A stretch of 58,723 bases of DNA, from the NCBI GenBank assembly GCA_031292095.1, contig JARLHU010000237.1:1-58723 (forward strand). Direction: 5' to 3'. Positions 16,422 through 25,644 of this stretch are shown here, piece after piece. How positions within the stretch are numbered: position 1 is the stretch's first letter; each line of letters opens with the position of its first letter. The position numbers were made by a program, and so were the translations under genes. The stretch is from Desulfosporosinus sp. GTDB lineage: Bacteria > Bacillota > Desulfitobacteriia > Desulfitobacteriales > Desulfitobacteriaceae. Under the pieces are notes generated by a model that worked only from the letters and a program-made list of their open reading frames with translations, was not told the DNA's origin and did not search any database.

Positions 16422-16663
16422 GCGCTAATGTCTTTAATTTCTAGAGATAACTTGTACAACACAAATTTAGCACGAATCCCGGAGAGAATCAATGCCCAGT
16501 TTTTAGGAAAAACGAATAATCTGTGGATTTGAGTAATTTTGAGAAGAATATAATCCTTATTTTGCCAAGATTCTTCTTAATAGTTAAGTGCTATTTCTAA
16601 GGTTTGACCGATAGGATAAGTTGACAGTGCTTTGTCAATCACCCGATGGTGGAGGGATTGAAG

Positions 16664-17725
16664 ATGGAAGAAAATCTAGAGGGGTCGTTCAATGGATTAC
16701 AAAATGGCGATTTTCTAATTAGTAGTAAAGCGCAGCCAAATTTTCCGGAGGCTTGGCTTCAAATTGGCGGAAATCATGAAACAAGCTGGAAGTTTGTGCA
16801 TCAATCCTTGGAAAGACCTGTTTTAGAGATTAATAATTCTACAGCCCTTAGAGCAGGAGTCATTCAAACACAGGAGGCATCTTTTGAGGTTGGAAAAAAT
16901 GAAGAATGGCTGATCAAAATTCGCCTTAAGAGTAGTTCGCATGAAATACAGGCATATTTGCGCATTTATCCAATAATGTCAAATGGAGACGTGTCTAGGC
17001 CTTGGGAATTTTTCTTTCGACCTGGGGTAGAGCCTGAGCAGTTTAAGCAAGTCATCAGTGCAAGTTCAGATGTTTTGCGTCTGCGTTTGGAAACAGGAGT
17101 ACTAGGGCCTGGCCATTTATGTATATACCAACTAATCGCGTATCCTCTTTCTCCAAACCGCATGAAAAGGCAAGTGCTAGTAAAATACGCAAAAAAGGGG
17201 AGCCCTCAGATAGGTCATATCCAGACGATCGGAGAAATAATTAAGCCGATTCAACTTGCTATGCCAATTCCCTTAAAGATCCCAGTCACGGTTCAAGCTA
17301 ATGTTAATGCTGATGTCCGAAACCTGACTCCAACTCGCGACAGGGTCCAAATTTGTGGAAGTAGTCAAGCTCCGTTAGCCACATCAAGTTGCGGTCGAGC
17401 CCAGGTCGAAATTTTCGGACATGGGTTCTATGAAAGTCTTGAAGATGTTACAGCGACCCAGACAAAGTCCGCAACAACAACCCGCGATGTTTCGGCTTTG
17501 CTTCGCTTTTCATTTGCGGTCTATAATTTTGGAACACTGCCAGCCTATATACAAGCGGAGCTTAGCCCAGATGGTGTTCATTGGGTAGTAGAGGGTGAAC
17601 AACGAGAGGTGGGTCCGGAAAAGTTAGTCATTGTCTCCTTGGTAGGTTTTCTGCGTTATACTAGGATTTCTTATTGGGCGGAGGGGTTAACGACGCTTAG
17701 AATTTGGGTTCAGGCTCAAAGTTAG
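16664..17725 (+). CDS. DUF6385-type surface protein 1
   Basis: 353 residues from ATG 16664 behind GGTGGAGGG. The N-terminal half (residues 10-160) is a jelly-roll-like domain (NGDFLISSKAQPNFPEAWLQ, later RAGVIQTQEASFEV and YLRIYP). A proline-rich bridge follows (PIPLKIPVTVQANVNADVRN). The C-terminal 100 residues have the DUF6385 pattern: FAVYNFG, I-Q-A-E-L-S-P-D-G-V-H-W, and GFLRYTRISYW, ending in a strand and a Gln. There is no signal peptide. Paralogues lie at 17850 and 25645. An extracellular spore-surface role is inferred from context, not from the sequence alone. Confidence 0.7.
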   Translation: MEENLEGSFNGLQNGDFLISSKAQPNFPEAWLQIGGNHETSWKFVHQSLERPVLEINNSTALRAGVIQTQEASFEVGKNEEWLIKIRLKSSSHEIQAYLRIYPIMSNGDVSRPWEFFFRPGVEPEQFKQVISASSDVLRLRLETGVLGPGHLCIYQLIAYPLSPNRMKRQVLVKYAKKGSPQIGHIQTIGEIIKPIQLAMPIPLKIPVTVQANVNADVRNLTPTRDRVQICGSSQAPLATSSCGRAQVEIFGHGFYESLEDVTATQTKSATTTRDVSALLRFSFAVYNFGTLPAYIQAELSPDGVHWVVEGEQREVGPEKLVIVSLVGFLRYTRISYWAEGLTTLRIWVQAQS

Positions 17726-17849
17726 GTACTTAATCATAAATTATTAATGGCTCCACTTAAAATAAAATTATTTGAGAGTATGATACTAAACATTTTAAGA
17801 TGGAGAATAGATTTCTGGGGGAAATAGTTGTTATAAAGGTGGGGTGGGA

Positions 17850-18863
17850 GTGACTGAAAATCAAGTCTATAATAGTCATTTCCTGTTGGTGCAAGAAAGC
17901 CATCCGGATTTTCCGGACGGTTGGGTTCAAACGGGCGGAGACAAGGCAACAATGTGGGAGTGGGTTGGTGAACCAGACGGTCCAAGGGCTATAAAAATTA
18001 TTCATCCCTCAGGGCCAAGAGCAGGCGTCTCTTTGGGGAATGATGTAAAAATACCAGCGGGAGAAGGGCAACGATGGGAAGTTAGAGTTGTTCTTCAGAC
18101 GGAGCCTGCAGAGGTTCCTTGCTATATTCGAGTATATCTTGGTGCAGTGAGCCAAAACTTATTTACTCTGCGACCAAACGCAGAGCCGGAAGAATATATC
18201 CGGGTTTTTTCCACGCCCGCGGGAGTGACGGGACTTCGGATTGAGGTTGGGATTTTAGGACAGGGAATAATATTAGTTCACGATATTCAGGCATGGAGGC
18301 TCTACCCCAAGCGAGAATTAAGGCTTGATGAAAAGGGGCAAATATACGTCTGTCACGTCGATTCCATAGGGAAGATTCAATCACCTGTCCCGGTAAAAAT
18401 AATTAACCCCATTCCCATGCCAGTCGATGTAAGATCCTCGATAAAAACGGAATTTCGGGATTTGACACCCTGTCATGATGGAGTAAAAATATATGGTAGT
18501 AATGGAAATCCGATAATATCGACGAGTGATGGTTTAGTTCAAATTATGACGGCCGGAAAAAAGTATATACAAAGTTATGAAACAGTAATCGGCTCTGATG
18601 TCCTCGCTGCAATCATGCCTAAAGATGTATCCGAGGTGAGTGTGTATTCTTATGCTGTTCATAATATTGGTATGCAAGGAGTAATGGTGCAATTGCAAAT
18701 TAGCCCGGATGGAGCAATCTGGACGGAGGATGATTTGGAACACGAGATATTACCGGGATCACTTGAGGTTTTTACCTCAAATCACTTTCTTCGTTATGTA
18801 CGCTTAATTTATCGTTCGCAATCACCCAATCCTCTTCAGGTATGGTTTCAGGGTCAGTGTTAA
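17850..18863 (+). CDS. DUF6385-type surface protein 2
   Basis: 337 residues from GTG 17850 with AAAGGTGGGG upstream. Same architecture as the preceding gene: an N-terminal jelly-roll-like part (SHFLLVQESHPDFPDGWVQT, GPRAGVSL, YIRVYLG), a Pro-rich bridge (VPVKIINPIPMPVDVRSS) and a C-terminal DUF6385 domain (SYAVHNIG, VQLQISPDGAIW, HFLRYVRLIYR, ending QVWFQGQC). A tandem duplicate of the upstream gene, but diverged. The unpaired Cys at the C-terminus is unique to this copy and could crosslink. Confidence 0.7.
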   Translation: MTENQVYNSHFLLVQESHPDFPDGWVQTGGDKATMWEWVGEPDGPRAIKIIHPSGPRAGVSLGNDVKIPAGEGQRWEVRVVLQTEPAEVPCYIRVYLGAVSQNLFTLRPNAEPEEYIRVFSTPAGVTGLRIEVGILGQGIILVHDIQAWRLYPKRELRLDEKGQIYVCHVDSIGKIQSPVPVKIINPIPMPVDVRSSIKTEFRDLTPCHDGVKIYGSNGNPIISTSDGLVQIMTAGKKYIQSYETVIGSDVLAAIMPKDVSEVSVYSYAVHNIGMQGVMVQLQISPDGAIWTEDDLEHEILPGSLEVFTSNHFLRYVRLIYRSQSPNPLQVWFQGQC

Positions 18864-18970
18864 AGGGACTTGTGTGACACAGCGCTCGGTGCCTACGACG
18901 ATGAGCAAACTTAACCGTTCAAGCTCCTGCTATGGGGAGCGGGGTGCCCGCCAGATGAGCCATCCGACGA

Positions 18971-19130
18971 CCATGACTCGAACAGGACGTTCGAGGTTAG
19001 AGCACTGCCATGACTCGAACAAGGATGTTCGAGATTAGACACCGCCATGGATAGCTAGGTGTCGGATGGCAAGGTGCCGTGATGGTCTAGTGTCCCCGGA
19101 GCCATGGATGGCAGGCGCCGTGATGGCGAG
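18971..19130. repeat. GC-rich tandem repeat block
   Basis: Two direct copies of 37 bases begin with CCATGACTCGAAC at 18971 and 19008; each contains a CTCGAAC / GTTCGAG hairpin. Diverged units starting CCATGGAT follow at 19045 and 19102. The unit at 19102-19130 recurs with about six differences at 56632-56660. The block is clearly richer in GC than its surroundings. No coding frame is convincing in 18864-19361. Confidence 0.6.
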
Positions 19131-19361
19131 AAGGGACCTTGTGCGCTGCCCCGTATCTGGAGTCGCTTACACGGAAGATTTCTATTCTACGTACGTAAAG
19201 ACTTCGCGCTCGTGTCACACTGCGTCCCGGGCTAGTGTCTGGGATCGGTAAGATTTTGAGAGGACGGCACATTTCATGGACACCGTTAGTAGAAAGAACG
19301 TTATAAATTGAATGGAATATGAATGAAAGGAGAAACTGGATTTTTATAGAGGTGAGATTGC

Positions 19362-19652
19362 ATGAATGGGGTTGCTTTAGCGGTTTTATTAGCCATTATA
19401 GTAGAGAAATTAGTTCAGATCTTCAAAGACATTGTTTACTCCATTCCCTTTTTACCAGATAAGTTTAGGCCCCTTACTTTGGAACTATTGAGTTTGGCAT
19501 GTGGTCTTCTTCTTGCTTTTCAGACTAACATTAATGCATTTGAACTACTAAATGTTAAGATCTCGAACCCTATAGTTGGTATAGTAACGACGGGTCTTGT
19601 GATAGGAAAGAGCTCAAATTTTGCTCATGATTTTTTCAAAGCTTTCAAATAA
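19362..19652 (+). CDS. Small multi-span membrane protein, holin-like in shape
   Basis: 96 residues from ATG 19362 (AGAGGTGAG upstream). Hydrophobic segments: residues 1-20 (GVALAVLLAIIVEKLVQIF), 42-56 (LELLSLACGLLLAF) and 70-85 (PIVGIVTTGLVIGKSS). Size and topology resemble phage or spore holin-like proteins, but no signature confirms it. It lies between a DUF6385 gene and a glycosyltransferase operon on the other strand. An XhlA-like small protein is encoded 23 kb away. Confidence 0.55.
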   Translation: MNGVALAVLLAIIVEKLVQIFKDIVYSIPFLPDKFRPLTLELLSLACGLLLAFQTNINAFELLNVKISNPIVGIVTTGLVIGKSSNFAHDFFKAFK

Positions 19653-19687
19653 CGCGAAAATGCATTAGGAGAGGGACTATTAGGGGG

Positions 19688-19707
19688 CTTGTGTAACACA
19701 GCACAAG
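19688..19707. terminator. Short hairpin past the glycosyltransferase operon
   Basis: CTTGTG pairs with CACAAG around 8 bases, just beyond the 3' end of the minus-strand operon. The phrase GGGxCTTGTGTxACACAGC also occurs at about 18866. Weak as a terminator. Confidence 0.3.
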
Positions 19708-19713
19708 TGATAC

Positions 19714-20620
19714 TCAATTATTTTCCCATGCAACTAGAGTGGGATTGGGGTCTAGGATCGATTGGTATTGTTCCAAATTTCCGTAGGTCCCGTGGGGATC
19801 GAGTTGTTTGTATCTGTAATATTTATCCAAACGGTCCTGGGGTCTGAGCCAACCGAGGTGTTTTATGCGCAGAGGGCTTGTTCCTCCACGTAAGTCGATA
19901 ATGTTTTTAGGAAACCTTCCACAATGTTGGGGGGTTTCTTGCCATTTGTCTTGAAATTTAGGAATATTGCGAACCGCTAAGGGACGATACCATTTGTGGG
20001 CTTGCCAAAGCAAATCCTCCCGGTAGTGGGTTTCTGTCCACATATCATACAAACGAAAGGAAAAGTAATCTATATTTGAAGAGTGAGTTAAAAGTTCTCG
20101 CAGTTGATAGGGAGCATCCTCTTCGAACATTTCATCGGCATCCAAAATGATAATCCATTCCGGTTGGGTATCCAAGGCCATTTCCCAGAGCTGTTTACGC
20201 AAGAGTATTTCGTTATGAAACTTCAGATACAATGTCCTTTTTAAGAGAAATCAGATGAGGTAGGGTATTGGGATCTAGGTAGAGATCGGAATCGACGAGA
20301 AAAAGGAAATCGAACTTTTCGGTGAGGGCCATTTTAATAAAACTGTTTTTATAACGAGCAACCTTCCAGATTAAATCCTCTTGCCAATAATGGGTTGACT
20401 CGTCGCAGTGGTAATCTCCCTTGGTATCGCCAGGTAAAATTCGGACGTTCGGTCGTTCAAGGGCAAAACGAGCGAGCAAAGTATGGTCATTAGGGTCATC
20501 AATAAAGACAAAATCAAGCTCCACCTGGCTAACTTCTAGGCGGGCGAGTGAATCCAAAAATTCAGCAAGGATTCTTTCTTTTTGTTTAACTGGGCTGGCT
20601 ATGAGAACACGATGATTCAT
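19714..20620 (-). pseudogene. Two glycosyltransferase halves fused out of frame
   Basis: The 5' part (20620 down to about 20220) encodes a GT2-like N-terminus: MNHRVLIASPVKQKERILAE, D-D-P-N-D, and the DxD-type FLFLVDSDLYLDPNTLPHL. At about 20220 it meets, in another frame, the C-terminal two thirds of a different GT2 (EILLRKQLWEMALDTQPEWI onward, with ILDADEMF, QHCGRFP and RIKHLGW). The latter is closely related to the intact GT2 at 43044-43739 from its 'SNEVLYRK' position to the end. A deletion between two transferase genes best explains this. It is last in the minus-strand glycosyltransferase operon. Confidence 0.8.
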
Positions 20621-20647
20621 AATTTGGGGCTCCCTTCCATGAGTTCA

Positions 20648-21757
20648 CTAAGGCGTGATAAATAACAAGAGGATTTCCTTCAAAGCACAATTAATTTTGT
20701 GCTTGGCATTGAAATGCATATGCTCCATGTCTTGCTGCTCTATGGCTAAACTACAGAGATGGATTTCCTTAAGGGCAAGTATCAAATAATTATTGGCAAT
20801 GTTCTTCACATTATCTGAATTGGACTCACTTGTTCTACCCTCCAAGATCTTAAGGAGATGTTTGAAGTCCTCCGCCACTTTATGGTAGTTCGCTTGGAAG
20901 AGGTATGCGGTTCCTCTGAGAAAAAGGAAATCCGATTGGTCTGGGTACATACTTAAAGCCTTACTTGAAAAGTCAATTAACTTTATTGTGTCTTCAAGGC
21001 GGAGATAGCCAAGCGCAATATTGAGGAGAACATCTTCAAAATAACCCTCGTTACCTGACATGTGCGGTAAGGCCTTGGTAAGGTATTGTAGTCCCTCTGT
21101 TATAGAGTCTTGTTGATAATATTCGAGCCCGAGGCAGAAGAGGAGGAAGGGATTGTCTGGATTTCTATCGAGTTCCTTAATAAGGATATTGCTGTTCCGA
21201 GAAAATTTATCTTTAGCTTGTAAACGATCGTTAAGGTAACCATAGTGACTAAGCGTGAGAGGGGCAGTGGCTAAACCGCTGCCGTTATTGGCTCTAAGAA
21301 TAGAGGGTGCTACTTGTTCATGGATTGCGCTCTCGAATTGATAAATTGGTTTATTTCGAAATAAACGGACAACTTGATCATGGGATTCACCTAAGGATGG
21401 ACCAAGGATATTTTTAATATCAAGAAAATACCCTTCAACCCGATCGTTGTTCAAGAGTTCGTAGAAGGTATCTGGGTTAATAGGTTCGAGAATTTCGTCT
21501 GCATCCAGGACCAAGACCCACTCAGAAGAGGCTTGTTTTAGGGCGAAATTCCTAGCTAATGAGAAGTCGTTCTTCCAATTTAAGTGGAATAATTTTGCTC
21601 CAGCGGCTAGAGACAATTGGGGAGTGTTGTCGGTACTTCCCGTATCAATAACAATTAGTTCATCCGTCAAATAACGGACGCTTTGGATCGCAGCGAGCAG
21701 GCAGTCTTCTTCATCTTTGACGATCATGCATAAGCTAACAGTCGATTTAGTGTTCAT
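20648..21757 (-). CDS. GT2 glycosyltransferase with TPR tail
   Basis: 369 residues. Residues 1-120 are a GT-A domain of the SunS-like 'MIVKDEE' type: SLCMIVKDEEDCLLAAIQSV, ELIVIDTGSTDNT, and the metal-binding WVLVLDADE. Helical repeats typical of TPR follow (FLLFCLGLEYYQQDSITEGL and onward). Such proteins transfer sugars onto polypeptides or peptidyl glycans in the cytoplasm. The start at 21757 overlaps the upstream gene by 4 bases (ATGA), so translation is coupled. Third intact member of a minus-strand operon. Confidence 0.88.
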   Translation of the reverse strand: MNTKSTVSLCMIVKDEEDCLLAAIQSVRYLTDELIVIDTGSTDNTPQLSLAAGAKLFHLNWKNDFSLARNFALKQASSEWVLVLDADEILEPINPDTFYELLNNDRVEGYFLDIKNILGPSLGESHDQVVRLFRNKPIYQFESAIHEQVAPSILRANNGSGLATAPLTLSHYGYLNDRLQAKDKFSRNSNILIKELDRNPDNPFLLFCLGLEYYQQDSITEGLQYLTKALPHMSGNEGYFEDVLLNIALGYLRLEDTIKLIDFSSKALSMYPDQSDFLFLRGTAYLFQANYHKVAEDFKHLLKILEGRTSESNSDNVKNIANNYLILALKEIHLCSLAIEQQDMEHMHFNAKHKINCALKEILLLFITP

Positions 21758-23505
21758 CGCTTATCCACCCAACCATGCCCAAACTTTGTAACAATGCGGT
21801 TATTTAGATCCTGTATTCGCTGACCATAGTCATTAAGCAGAGTTTCAAAGCCATCTTCTGAGGATGTCATAAGGGTTTCGAGGCCTTGGCTCAAAGCCTC
21901 GAAAAGGGGAGACATCTCATGAGATCGATAACGCTTACAGTCAAGAAGCAGTTCAGTAATAGGGGATAATGTTTCTTTTCCCCGTATGCTCTGCTGATAT
22001 GGTGAGATAGTTTGCTTTTGCGTAAGTCGAATTAAACACAGGAAAATGTGCGCTTCACACCGGTACGATGGATTTTTCCAAAGTGTCATCGCCAAGGATT
22101 TAGCTTTTAGATAATCACCGAGCAGGATAAGCGCAACAATCGAGAGTGACTGAGCAGACGGGTAATAAGAACTGTCCGTTGTAATCTGGTTTAATGATTC
22201 CAATCCGGCGTGTGCTCGGCCGGAATAGATACTATATTTGCCATGGTAATAAAGGATGCGTTCATCTCTTTGAAAACTGTCTTTATGGGTCTCTAAACAG
22301 AGATAGGCATGCTCCACATGATCCGAGAGGAAAAATAACTCTGCAGAGGTGAGGCAGAGAAGGGTGTCAGAAAGGAAGCTGTGATCCGCTAAGTTTTGAT
22401 AACACAAAGCGGATCCTTTTTCACTAAGCAGGATCAAAAAGAGATTGTATAGGGGGTAAGGATACCTTGGGTTAAGCTCAAGAGCCGTTTCATAAGCACC
22501 TCTAGCCTCAATCGTTTTTCCAATCCTTTCATAGCAAAAGCCTAGGTGATAGTAGGCTAAGAAACTTTCTGACCCTGTCAGATGGCTGAATAAAGCTGGA
22601 GGTATACCGCAATCAATGGCCTGGTTAAACCATTTTAGGGCAATAAGATATTCTTTCTTATCTTCGAAGAGAAGTCCGCCCAGGTAAAAGATATCTGTAA
22701 AGTTGGGGTAGTGCAGGCTCGTTTCGAGACTGAGGGCGAGAGCTTCATCGAGTCGTCCTAACGATCTTAGGGTTACGAGGAGATATTTTAGAGCAGGTGC
22801 ACGAAATAGCAAGTTATCATCGGTTAGACTAGAATAGGCTTTTTGCAGGAAAGGCAGAGCATAAGCCGATTTACCAAGCATGAGCCACTCTACGCCAAGG
22901 TAATAGTGTAAAAAAGGGTTATGAGGGTCTTCTTGAGAGGCTTTTTTCAGCAGGTGAAGGTCGCGGTTTCTTTTCTGATGACATATTTTTAAGGGCAGTA
23001 ATTTATGCTTTAGGGTAGGGCTTGTGGCAAACCCGACTTTTTGTTGGTCTGGAAGAGTAACCTGTTCATGGATCTTACCGATGTACTGATAGTTGAGGTT
23101 ATTTCTGAACAATCTGAGCACATGAAACGTATTATATTCTTCGGTTGTATCTGAAATGGGGTTAAGAAGAGGAAGCAAGAAAGCTTCTTTGTCTTTTGCA
23201 CTATTTATCAAAGCGTGAAAGCTGAGTGGGTCTTGACACTGAACTTCCTCGTCGGCATCCAAGGCCAAGATCCAATCTCCCGTAGCGTGTTCAAGGGCAA
23301 AGTTTCGAGCGGCACTAAAATCGTTGCGCCATGGAAAGGTAAAAACATGGGGGGTATAACGCCGGGCGATGCTGATAGTATCATCAGTAGACCCTGTATC
23401 AACGATGATCATTTCATCGACTTTATCTTTAACGCTTTCAAGGCAATCGGCTAAATGAGCGGCTTCATTTCTGACGATCATGGTGAGGCTAATCCGTTCG
23501 TTCAT
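21754..23505 (-). CDS. GT2 glycosyltransferase with long TPR tail
   Basis: 583 residues from ATG 23505, with GGAGGAGG 13 bases upstream; the open frame extends further, but only through the 3' end of the previous gene. The GT-A domain has SLTMIVRNEAAHLADCLESV, MIIVDTGSTDDT and WILALDADEE. The remaining 400 residues are TPR-like (AYYHLGFCYERIGKTIEARG is a clear unit). It overlaps the upstream gene by 17 bases and the downstream gene by 4. The three paralogues in one operon may act in succession on a repetitive surface protein. Confidence 0.88.
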   Translation of the reverse strand: MNERISLTMIVRNEAAHLADCLESVKDKVDEMIIVDTGSTDDTISIARRYTPHVFTFPWRNDFSAARNFALEHATGDWILALDADEEVQCQDPLSFHALINSAKDKEAFLLPLLNPISDTTEEYNTFHVLRLFRNNLNYQYIGKIHEQVTLPDQQKVGFATSPTLKHKLLPLKICHQKRNRDLHLLKKASQEDPHNPFLHYYLGVEWLMLGKSAYALPFLQKAYSSLTDDNLLFRAPALKYLLVTLRSLGRLDEALALSLETSLHYPNFTDIFYLGGLLFEDKKEYLIALKWFNQAIDCGIPPALFSHLTGSESFLAYYHLGFCYERIGKTIEARGAYETALELNPRYPYPLYNLFLILLSEKGSALCYQNLADHSFLSDTLLCLTSAELFFLSDHVEHAYLCLETHKDSFQRDERILYYHGKYSIYSGRAHAGLESLNQITTDSSYYPSAQSLSIVALILLGDYLKAKSLAMTLWKNPSYRCEAHIFLCLIRLTQKQTISPYQQSIRGKETLSPITELLLDCKRYRSHEMSPLFEALSQGLETLMTSSEDGFETLLNDYGQRIQDLNNRIVTKFGHGWVDKR

Positions 23506-25486
23506 GGCTGGACGAAACCTCCTCCGCCAACTTCTGGAAAACATAGTTTTCTGGGTATTTTGCCAAGGCTTCCTGCAGAATGTTTTGTCGCCAAGTGGTA
23601 TAGAGGTTGATAAGACGAACATAGAAGCGAGGAGTATCCGGGTCAAGTTGAAGGGCATGTTTATAATGTTGCTCTGCTTCAGTAAGTCGTCCTAGATGGG
23701 AGTAGATTTCGGCGAGTTGGAAATGAGCTTCAGCTGATTGATGTGATTGACTTTTTTCAATAACTGTTTGCAAAAACGGGAGGGCTCTGTCTTCCTCGCT
23801 ATAATTCACAAATATTTGGGCAATTTTCAGGTTGTACTCGGTCAAGCATTCCGGTTGAAGAGCACGCAAGAAATACATCGCCCGCTTGATTTCCTGCATG
23901 GCGACTAAGCGTTGGACAATATCAAGCAAAAGCAACATCCCTTCCGTACCTAGGAGCATTTGAGGAGACGGTGCGGTTTTCCCTGAATAGGCTAGAAATA
24001 GGGCAATCACATTTTCGGTATCCGGCGCTAAGCCGAGAGCATGAAGCTCTTTCCACAGAGTGCGGACTTTCGTGGATTTGTCCTGGAGCCAGAAGCAAAC
24101 CAGCTTATTTACTGTGGCTATAGGGTATTCAGAGCTTCCCGGATTGAACTCTTCTAGGAGTCTTAATGCTTCAAAGAACCGTCGTTCCTGAATGAGGCAG
24201 ATCCCTTTTCTCAGTTTGATATCGGGTGAAACAGGGAAGCCGGCTTCAGCCTGGTCGAAATAGTGTAAGGCCAGAGCATAGGCCCCGTGTCTATAATAGA
24301 TATCTGCCATAAGTCGATTGGCCTCGGGAGTACAGAAATCACAGACCTTTTCTAAGGATTCCATCGTATAGGCCGGTTCTTTGGTTGGTTTTAGTATGCC
24401 AACAAGGCTTTCCAAAGCGTGGGTGAAGTGTGCGTTATCGCGCAGGCTGTAGACGTAGTACTTGAGAGCTTCTTCCTCATCCAAAAAGGACTCTGCGATT
24501 TGAGCAAGATAATAATAAGACCTAAAACCCCTGATTCCGCCAAAGGAGGCGTATTGTGGGGGTTGTTCAGGCCTGGATAGAGCTTGAAGAAAGGCATTCC
24601 GTGCTTGAGAATAACGGTTAAGGTCCATCAGACTGAGACCGGTATAATAGTAGAGATCCGCATAGTTGGGGAAGAGTTTGAGGCCTAGCTCGGCAGAATT
24701 TAGGGCCTCCTGCAGTTGGCCTGAGGACTGCTGAGCCATCACAATATAGCGTAAGAGCTTGGGGAGATAGATGGTGTTCGGATCAATATCAGTTGCAGAC
24801 TGGATTAAGACGGATGCTGCTTCTGCAAACCGTTTAGCGCGGAAAAGTTCTACGCCATAATGGTATTGCAGTAATCGATTATGAGGAGTCAGCGCTAGTT
24901 CTTTTTCAATCATATTTAAATTTCGGTGTTTCTTGTCTTTTTCCTCAATAACTTCATCTAAATAACCGTGATGGATGATGATAAGACCCTCTGTGACTTG
25001 AAAACGAGCTTTGGAGTTTTTCTCCAAAATCACTTCGGCGATTTGTTCGTGAATCGCACCACGGAAGCGATACTCCTTTTTGTTACGAAAGAGCCGAAAC
25101 ACAAGATCTGGAACAGTTTCGATCCAACCTTCTTTCCCGAGGTGATTCAGGATTTTCACAAAGTAGCCTTCGACGTTTTTATTTTCAATTAAGGGGAGTA
25201 AAATCTCCCGGCTATCAGGCGCTAACTCTTCATCAGCGTCCAAAAATAATATCCAATCCCCTTGAGCGAGTTCCAAGGAGGCGTTCCGGGCATCACTGAA
25301 ATTATCGTTCCAGGGGAAATGATGAAGGATAGCGCCATACTGGTGAGCGATTTCACACGTAGAGTCAGTAGAACCCGTATCGACGACGATGATCTCGTTG
25401 GCAATGCCAGACACGCTTTTCAGGCACCGGCTTAGGTTTGATCCTTCGTTTTTTACAATCATGCAGATACTGATTTTTTCAGCCAT
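23489..25486 (-). CDS. GT2 glycosyltransferase with long TPR tail, first of operon
   Basis: 665 residues from ATG 25486 (GAGAGG upstream; ATG 25504 is an alternative). The GT-A part has SICMIVKNEGSNLSRCLKSV, IIVVDTGSTDST and WILFLDADEE. TPR repeats then fill the C-terminus (for example AEAHFQLAEIYSHLGRLTEA). A CATATATTA motif about 60 bases upstream fits a sporulation -10 element, but the matching -35 is not convincing. Divergent from the DUF6385 gene at 25645. Confidence 0.88.
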   Translation of the reverse strand: MAEKISICMIVKNEGSNLSRCLKSVSGIANEIIVVDTGSTDSTCEIAHQYGAILHHFPWNDNFSDARNASLELAQGDWILFLDADEELAPDSREILLPLIENKNVEGYFVKILNHLGKEGWIETVPDLVFRLFRNKKEYRFRGAIHEQIAEVILEKNSKARFQVTEGLIIIHHGYLDEVIEEKDKKHRNLNMIEKELALTPHNRLLQYHYGVELFRAKRFAEAASVLIQSATDIDPNTIYLPKLLRYIVMAQQSSGQLQEALNSAELGLKLFPNYADLYYYTGLSLMDLNRYSQARNAFLQALSRPEQPPQYASFGGIRGFRSYYYLAQIAESFLDEEEALKYYVYSLRDNAHFTHALESLVGILKPTKEPAYTMESLEKVCDFCTPEANRLMADIYYRHGAYALALHYFDQAEAGFPVSPDIKLRKGICLIQERRFFEALRLLEEFNPGSSEYPIATVNKLVCFWLQDKSTKVRTLWKELHALGLAPDTENVIALFLAYSGKTAPSPQMLLGTEGMLLLLDIVQRLVAMQEIKRAMYFLRALQPECLTEYNLKIAQIFVNYSEEDRALPFLQTVIEKSQSHQSAEAHFQLAEIYSHLGRLTEAEQHYKHALQLDPDTPRFYVRLINLYTTWRQNILQEALAKYPENYVFQKLAEEVSSSHERTD

Positions 25487-25644
25487 AGCTTGTTTGCCTC
25501 TCATCTCTTTTTCTCTCTTTTTCGTTTCAATAATATATGCATACCAAAAGTGAAACTTTCCGTCGAGATAGAGAATAACATGTAGTGTGTGATCTGGAAA
25601 ATAGTGGATTGATAGATTGCGCGAGAAAGGAAGGTAGAATAGAA

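Noticed and set aside
18971..19130. Repeats considered as a CRISPR array
   Set aside because: Only two close 37-base copies in direct contact without unique spacers, and no cas genes in the window.
19066..19251. ORFs of about 61 codons on both strands in the GC-rich repeat block
   Set aside because: They lie in tandem repeats, lack ribosome sites and have implausible composition.
23506..23658. N-terminal extension of the second GT2-TPR protein
   Set aside because: It reads through the 3' end of the previous gene in another frame; the GT2 domain starts at ATG 23505 after GGAGGAGG.
25500..25590. Possible sigma-K or sigma-E promoter (CATATATTA) for the GT2-TPR operon
   Set aside because: The -10 fits, but I could not find a matching -35 at the spacing of the other candidates, so it is not listed as a feature.
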